A stretch of 64,000 nucleotides of DNA from CAZDET01 sp964504335. GTDB lineage: Bacteria; Bacteroidota; Bacteroidia; Chitinophagales; Saprospiraceae. Below the pieces are notes generated by a model, which was not told the DNA's origin, made no database searches, and worked only from the letters and a program-made list of their open reading frames with translations. Each line of letters starts with the position of its first letter. Position 1 is the stretch's first letter. Positions 61,182-64,000 of the stretch are shown here, piece after piece. Where the stretch lies: NCBI GenBank assembly GCA_964504335.1, contig CAZDET010000009.1:1-64000 (forward strand), in the 5' to 3' direction. A program made the translations under genes and the position numbers.

Positions 61182-61208
61182 AATCAAACAAAGCAAGTTT
61201 GTGTGATT
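61182..61208. promoter_or_regulatory. near-perfect palindrome between the PAS kinase and thioredoxin-like genes
   Basis: AATCAAACAAA (61182-61192) and TTTGTGTGATT (61198-61208) match at 10 of 11 positions with a 5-base spacer. It lies 29 bases upstream of the ATG of the thioredoxin-like gene and 119 bases from the divergent kinase. The outer TGATT/AATCA bases resemble the half-sites of FNR boxes, though the arrangement differs. A target of the Crp-type regulator is plausible. Confidence 0.45.
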
Positions 61209-61236
61209 GAGGCTTCTCCGTATAGGTTTTGAAAAT

Positions 61237-61530
61237 ATGAATATGGAGTCAAAATTAGAAATTCGATTGTTGGGCATTGGGGAGCACCCTCAAACGGAGC
61301 GGTTGCTTGCTCTCACGGAGCAGGCTATCCACCAGCTGCAGCTGGAGGGAGTAGTGAGGTTGGTGCAATCCTCCGAGATCGATTCTATGGTAGAAGCCCA
61401 ATTGAATGGAATTCCTGCCCTGATGATCGGGCAGGAAATACTGTGCGAGGAACACATCCCGCCCTACGAGTCATTGGAAGACCTGGTAGCGAAATCGTTC
61501 CAGCAATGGCAAACCGAACGTGCGGCCTAA
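61237..61530 (+). CDS. small thioredoxin-fold protein without CxxC
   Basis: The ATG at 61237 gives 97 residues (61243 is also possible; a TTG at 61207 adds ten). The fold resembles small thioredoxins: a first strand LEIRLLGIG, then helix, a strand VVRLVQ, and the cis-proline motif GIPALMIGQEILCEE. The usual N-terminal CxxC is replaced by GEHPQT, so disulfide exchange is unlikely. Role unknown; a divergent partner of the PAS kinase-response regulator pair. Confidence 0.6.
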   Translation: MNMESKLEIRLLGIGEHPQTERLLALTEQAIHQLQLEGVVRLVQSSEIDSMVEAQLNGIPALMIGQEILCEEHIPPYESLEDLVAKSFQQWQTERAA

Positions 61531-61557
61531 AGTCGTAGAAGTACAAGTACAACTACA

Positions 61558-62856
<1,299 letters not shown>

Positions 62857-62901
62857 CGGGAGGTAATTTTAGTCGGGTTTGAAAAAGATTAAATTTAGGA
62901 C

Positions 62902-63810
62902 CTAGAAATAGCCCTGGCGTTTACGGTCTTCCATCGCTGTTTCGGAGCGCTTATCGTCGGCGCGGCCCCCCCGTTCCGTCATGCGGGCGGTAGAGACTTC
63001 CATGATAATTTCCTCAATCGAGTGGGCGGTCGATTCCCAAACGCCTGTACAGGTGATATCGCCGATCGTCCGGCAGCGGACGGTCTTTTCGATGACCACC
63101 TCTTCGGGGCGGCGCAGGATGTGATCGGTTTCCGCCAGCAGCATGCCGTCGCGCTCGAATACCCTGCGCCTGTGGGCAAAGTAGAGATTTGGCAACTCTA
63201 CTTTTTCGAGGGCGAGGTACTGCCATACGTCGAGCTCGGTCCAGTTACTGATCGGGAACACGCGGAAGTGCTCACCGTATTGCTTCTTGCCGTTGAAAAG
63301 ATTCCAGAGTTCGGGCCGCTGATTTTTGGGGTCCCACTGTCCGAATTCATCTCGGTGGCTGAAGAAGCGCTCCTTGGCCCGGGCCTTCTCTTCGTCGCGC
63401 CGGCCGCCTCCCATGGCCGCATCGAACTTACCTCGTTCGAGGCTTTCGAGCAACACGGCTGTCTGCAGGTAGTTGCGGGTTGCGTTGTACCCCGTCTCTT
63501 CCTGCACTTTTCCCTGGTCGATGGCTTCCTGTACGGAGCCCACCATCAGTTTCACGCCCAGCCGCTCGACCAGTCGGTCGCGGTACTGGATGGTTTCGGG
63601 AAAGTTGTGCCCGGTGTCGATATGCAGCAGCGGGAAAGGGATTCGGGCCGGATAGAAGGCCTTCTGAGCGAGGTAGACCATCAAAATGCTGTCCTTACCT
63701 CCGCTAAACAGAATGACGGGATTCTGAAACTGTGCCGCCACCTCCCGGAGGACGAACATCGATTCCGCTTCTAATTCGCGTAAATGATTCAAGTGGTAGT
63801 TGCCTTGCAT
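62902..63810 (-). CDS. cysD: sulfate adenylyltransferase subunit 2
   Basis: A 302-residue PP-loop ATPase. The motif VILFSGGKDSILMVYLA (about 32-48) binds ATP. The sequence LLHIDTGHNFPETIQYRD and the C-terminal TERGGRADDKRSETAMEDRK are conserved in CysD. It forms the sulfate adenylyltransferase with CysN. It is transcribed with cysC (26 bases upstream) and cysN. Confidence 0.97.
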   Translation of the reverse strand: MQGNYHLNHLRELEAESMFVLREVAAQFQNPVILFSGGKDSILMVYLAQKAFYPARIPFPLLHIDTGHNFPETIQYRDRLVERLGVKLMVGSVQEAIDQGKVQEETGYNATRNYLQTAVLLESLERGKFDAAMGGGRRDEEKARAKERFFSHRDEFGQWDPKNQRPELWNLFNGKKQYGEHFRVFPISNWTELDVWQYLALEKVELPNLYFAHRRRVFERDGMLLAETDHILRRPEEVVIEKTVRCRTIGDITCTGVWESTAHSIEEIIMEVSTARMTERGGRADDKRSETAMEDRKRQGYF

Positions 63811-63836
63811 GCGATAATAGTTTTGCGCTCGGCTTA

Positions 63837-64000
63837 TTATTTATCAATAGTCAAATATGGTAATACCTGATTGAACACAAACTCCACCGCTTCCTCCACA
63901 CTCATATCTTCGGTACGCACTTCCACGGCGGGTGTGAGGGGAGCCTCGTATGGCGAATCAATGCCCGTGAAGCCTTTGATTTCTCCGTTGCGTGCCTTGG
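63837..64000 (-). CDS. cysC: adenylylsulfate kinase, C-terminal part (runs off the window)
   Basis: Only the last 53-54 codons are in the window; the rest lies beyond 64000. The frame contains KARNGEIKGFTGIDSPYEAP, a conserved C-terminal CysC signature, and stops at TAA (63837-63839). CysC phosphorylates APS to PAPS. It is the first gene of the three-gene sulfate activation unit within the window; neither the catalytic P-loop nor the start is visible. Confidence 0.88.
   Translation of the reverse strand, partial: KARNGEIKGFTGIDSPYEAPLTPAVEVRTEDMSVEEAVEFVFNQVLPYLTIDK

Overview
The window looks like a chromosomal segment of a Bacteroidota bacterium, most likely of the Saprospiria/Lewinella type. 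Evidence for this: type IX secretion (T9SS) C-terminal sorting domains on two secreted proteins, a TonB-dependent receptor with a carboxypeptidase-regulatory-like N-terminus, TAnnTTTG-type -7 promoter boxes, LytS/LytTR two-component proteins and weak Shine-Dalgarno sequences. No rRNA, tRNA, CRISPR array or intact insertion sequence was found. The assignment rests on gene content and motifs, not on a database search.

Layout. 1-3400: a secreted GH43-type glycosidase and an AAA/DUF4143 ATPase with palindromes directly upstream. 3457-9771: a CotH-like secreted protein preceded by spaced direct repeats, a chromate transporter (ChrA), an SLC13/TrkA-C transporter and lysyl-tRNA synthetase. 10102-16564: a sigma-54 activator, a DinB-fold protein, an RluA-type pseudouridine synthase, two thioredoxin-fold lipoproteins and a four-repeat fasciclin protein. 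16803-23295: ClpB, a GAF histidine kinase, an alkaline phosphatase, a SMUG2-like DNA glycosylase and a LysE-type exporter. 23417-25447: a three-gene unit of a secreted caspase-like protein and two small unknown exported proteins. 25538-33786: an alpha-glucan operon (glycogen debranching enzyme, TreZ, TreY, MalQ) that would turn glycogen into trehalose and glucose. 33783-40635: HupE/UreJ-like protein, TonB receptor, RfbC and a 1029-residue T9SS alpha-amylase. 40827-45388: RRM protein, a TPR histidine kinase and LytTR regulator flanking a tiny double-glycine peptide gene, and a voltage-gated-type K+ channel.

45395-57610: SbcC-like ATPase, two coiled-coil proteins separated by an inverted-repeat element, aspartate kinase, TilS, an HsdR-N-like nuclease fold, L-threonine dehydrogenase-like protein, a lipoprotein and gamma-glutamyltransferase. 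57611-61530: a possible tiny basic protein, a secreted unknown, a REC-cNMP-Crp response regulator and a PAS kinase whose PAS domain keeps the FixL haem ligand spacing, with a divergent thioredoxin-like gene. 61558-64000: CysN, CysD and the C-terminal end of CysC (sulfate activation).

The most unusual items are (i) the double-glycine-leader peptide between a LytTR regulator and a soluble TPR kinase, a possible peptide-signalling cassette; (ii) the FixL-like kinase paired with a receiver-Crp fusion; (iii) the exported caspase-like three-gene unit; and (iv) several palindromes and spaced repeats in promoter regions that look like operators.
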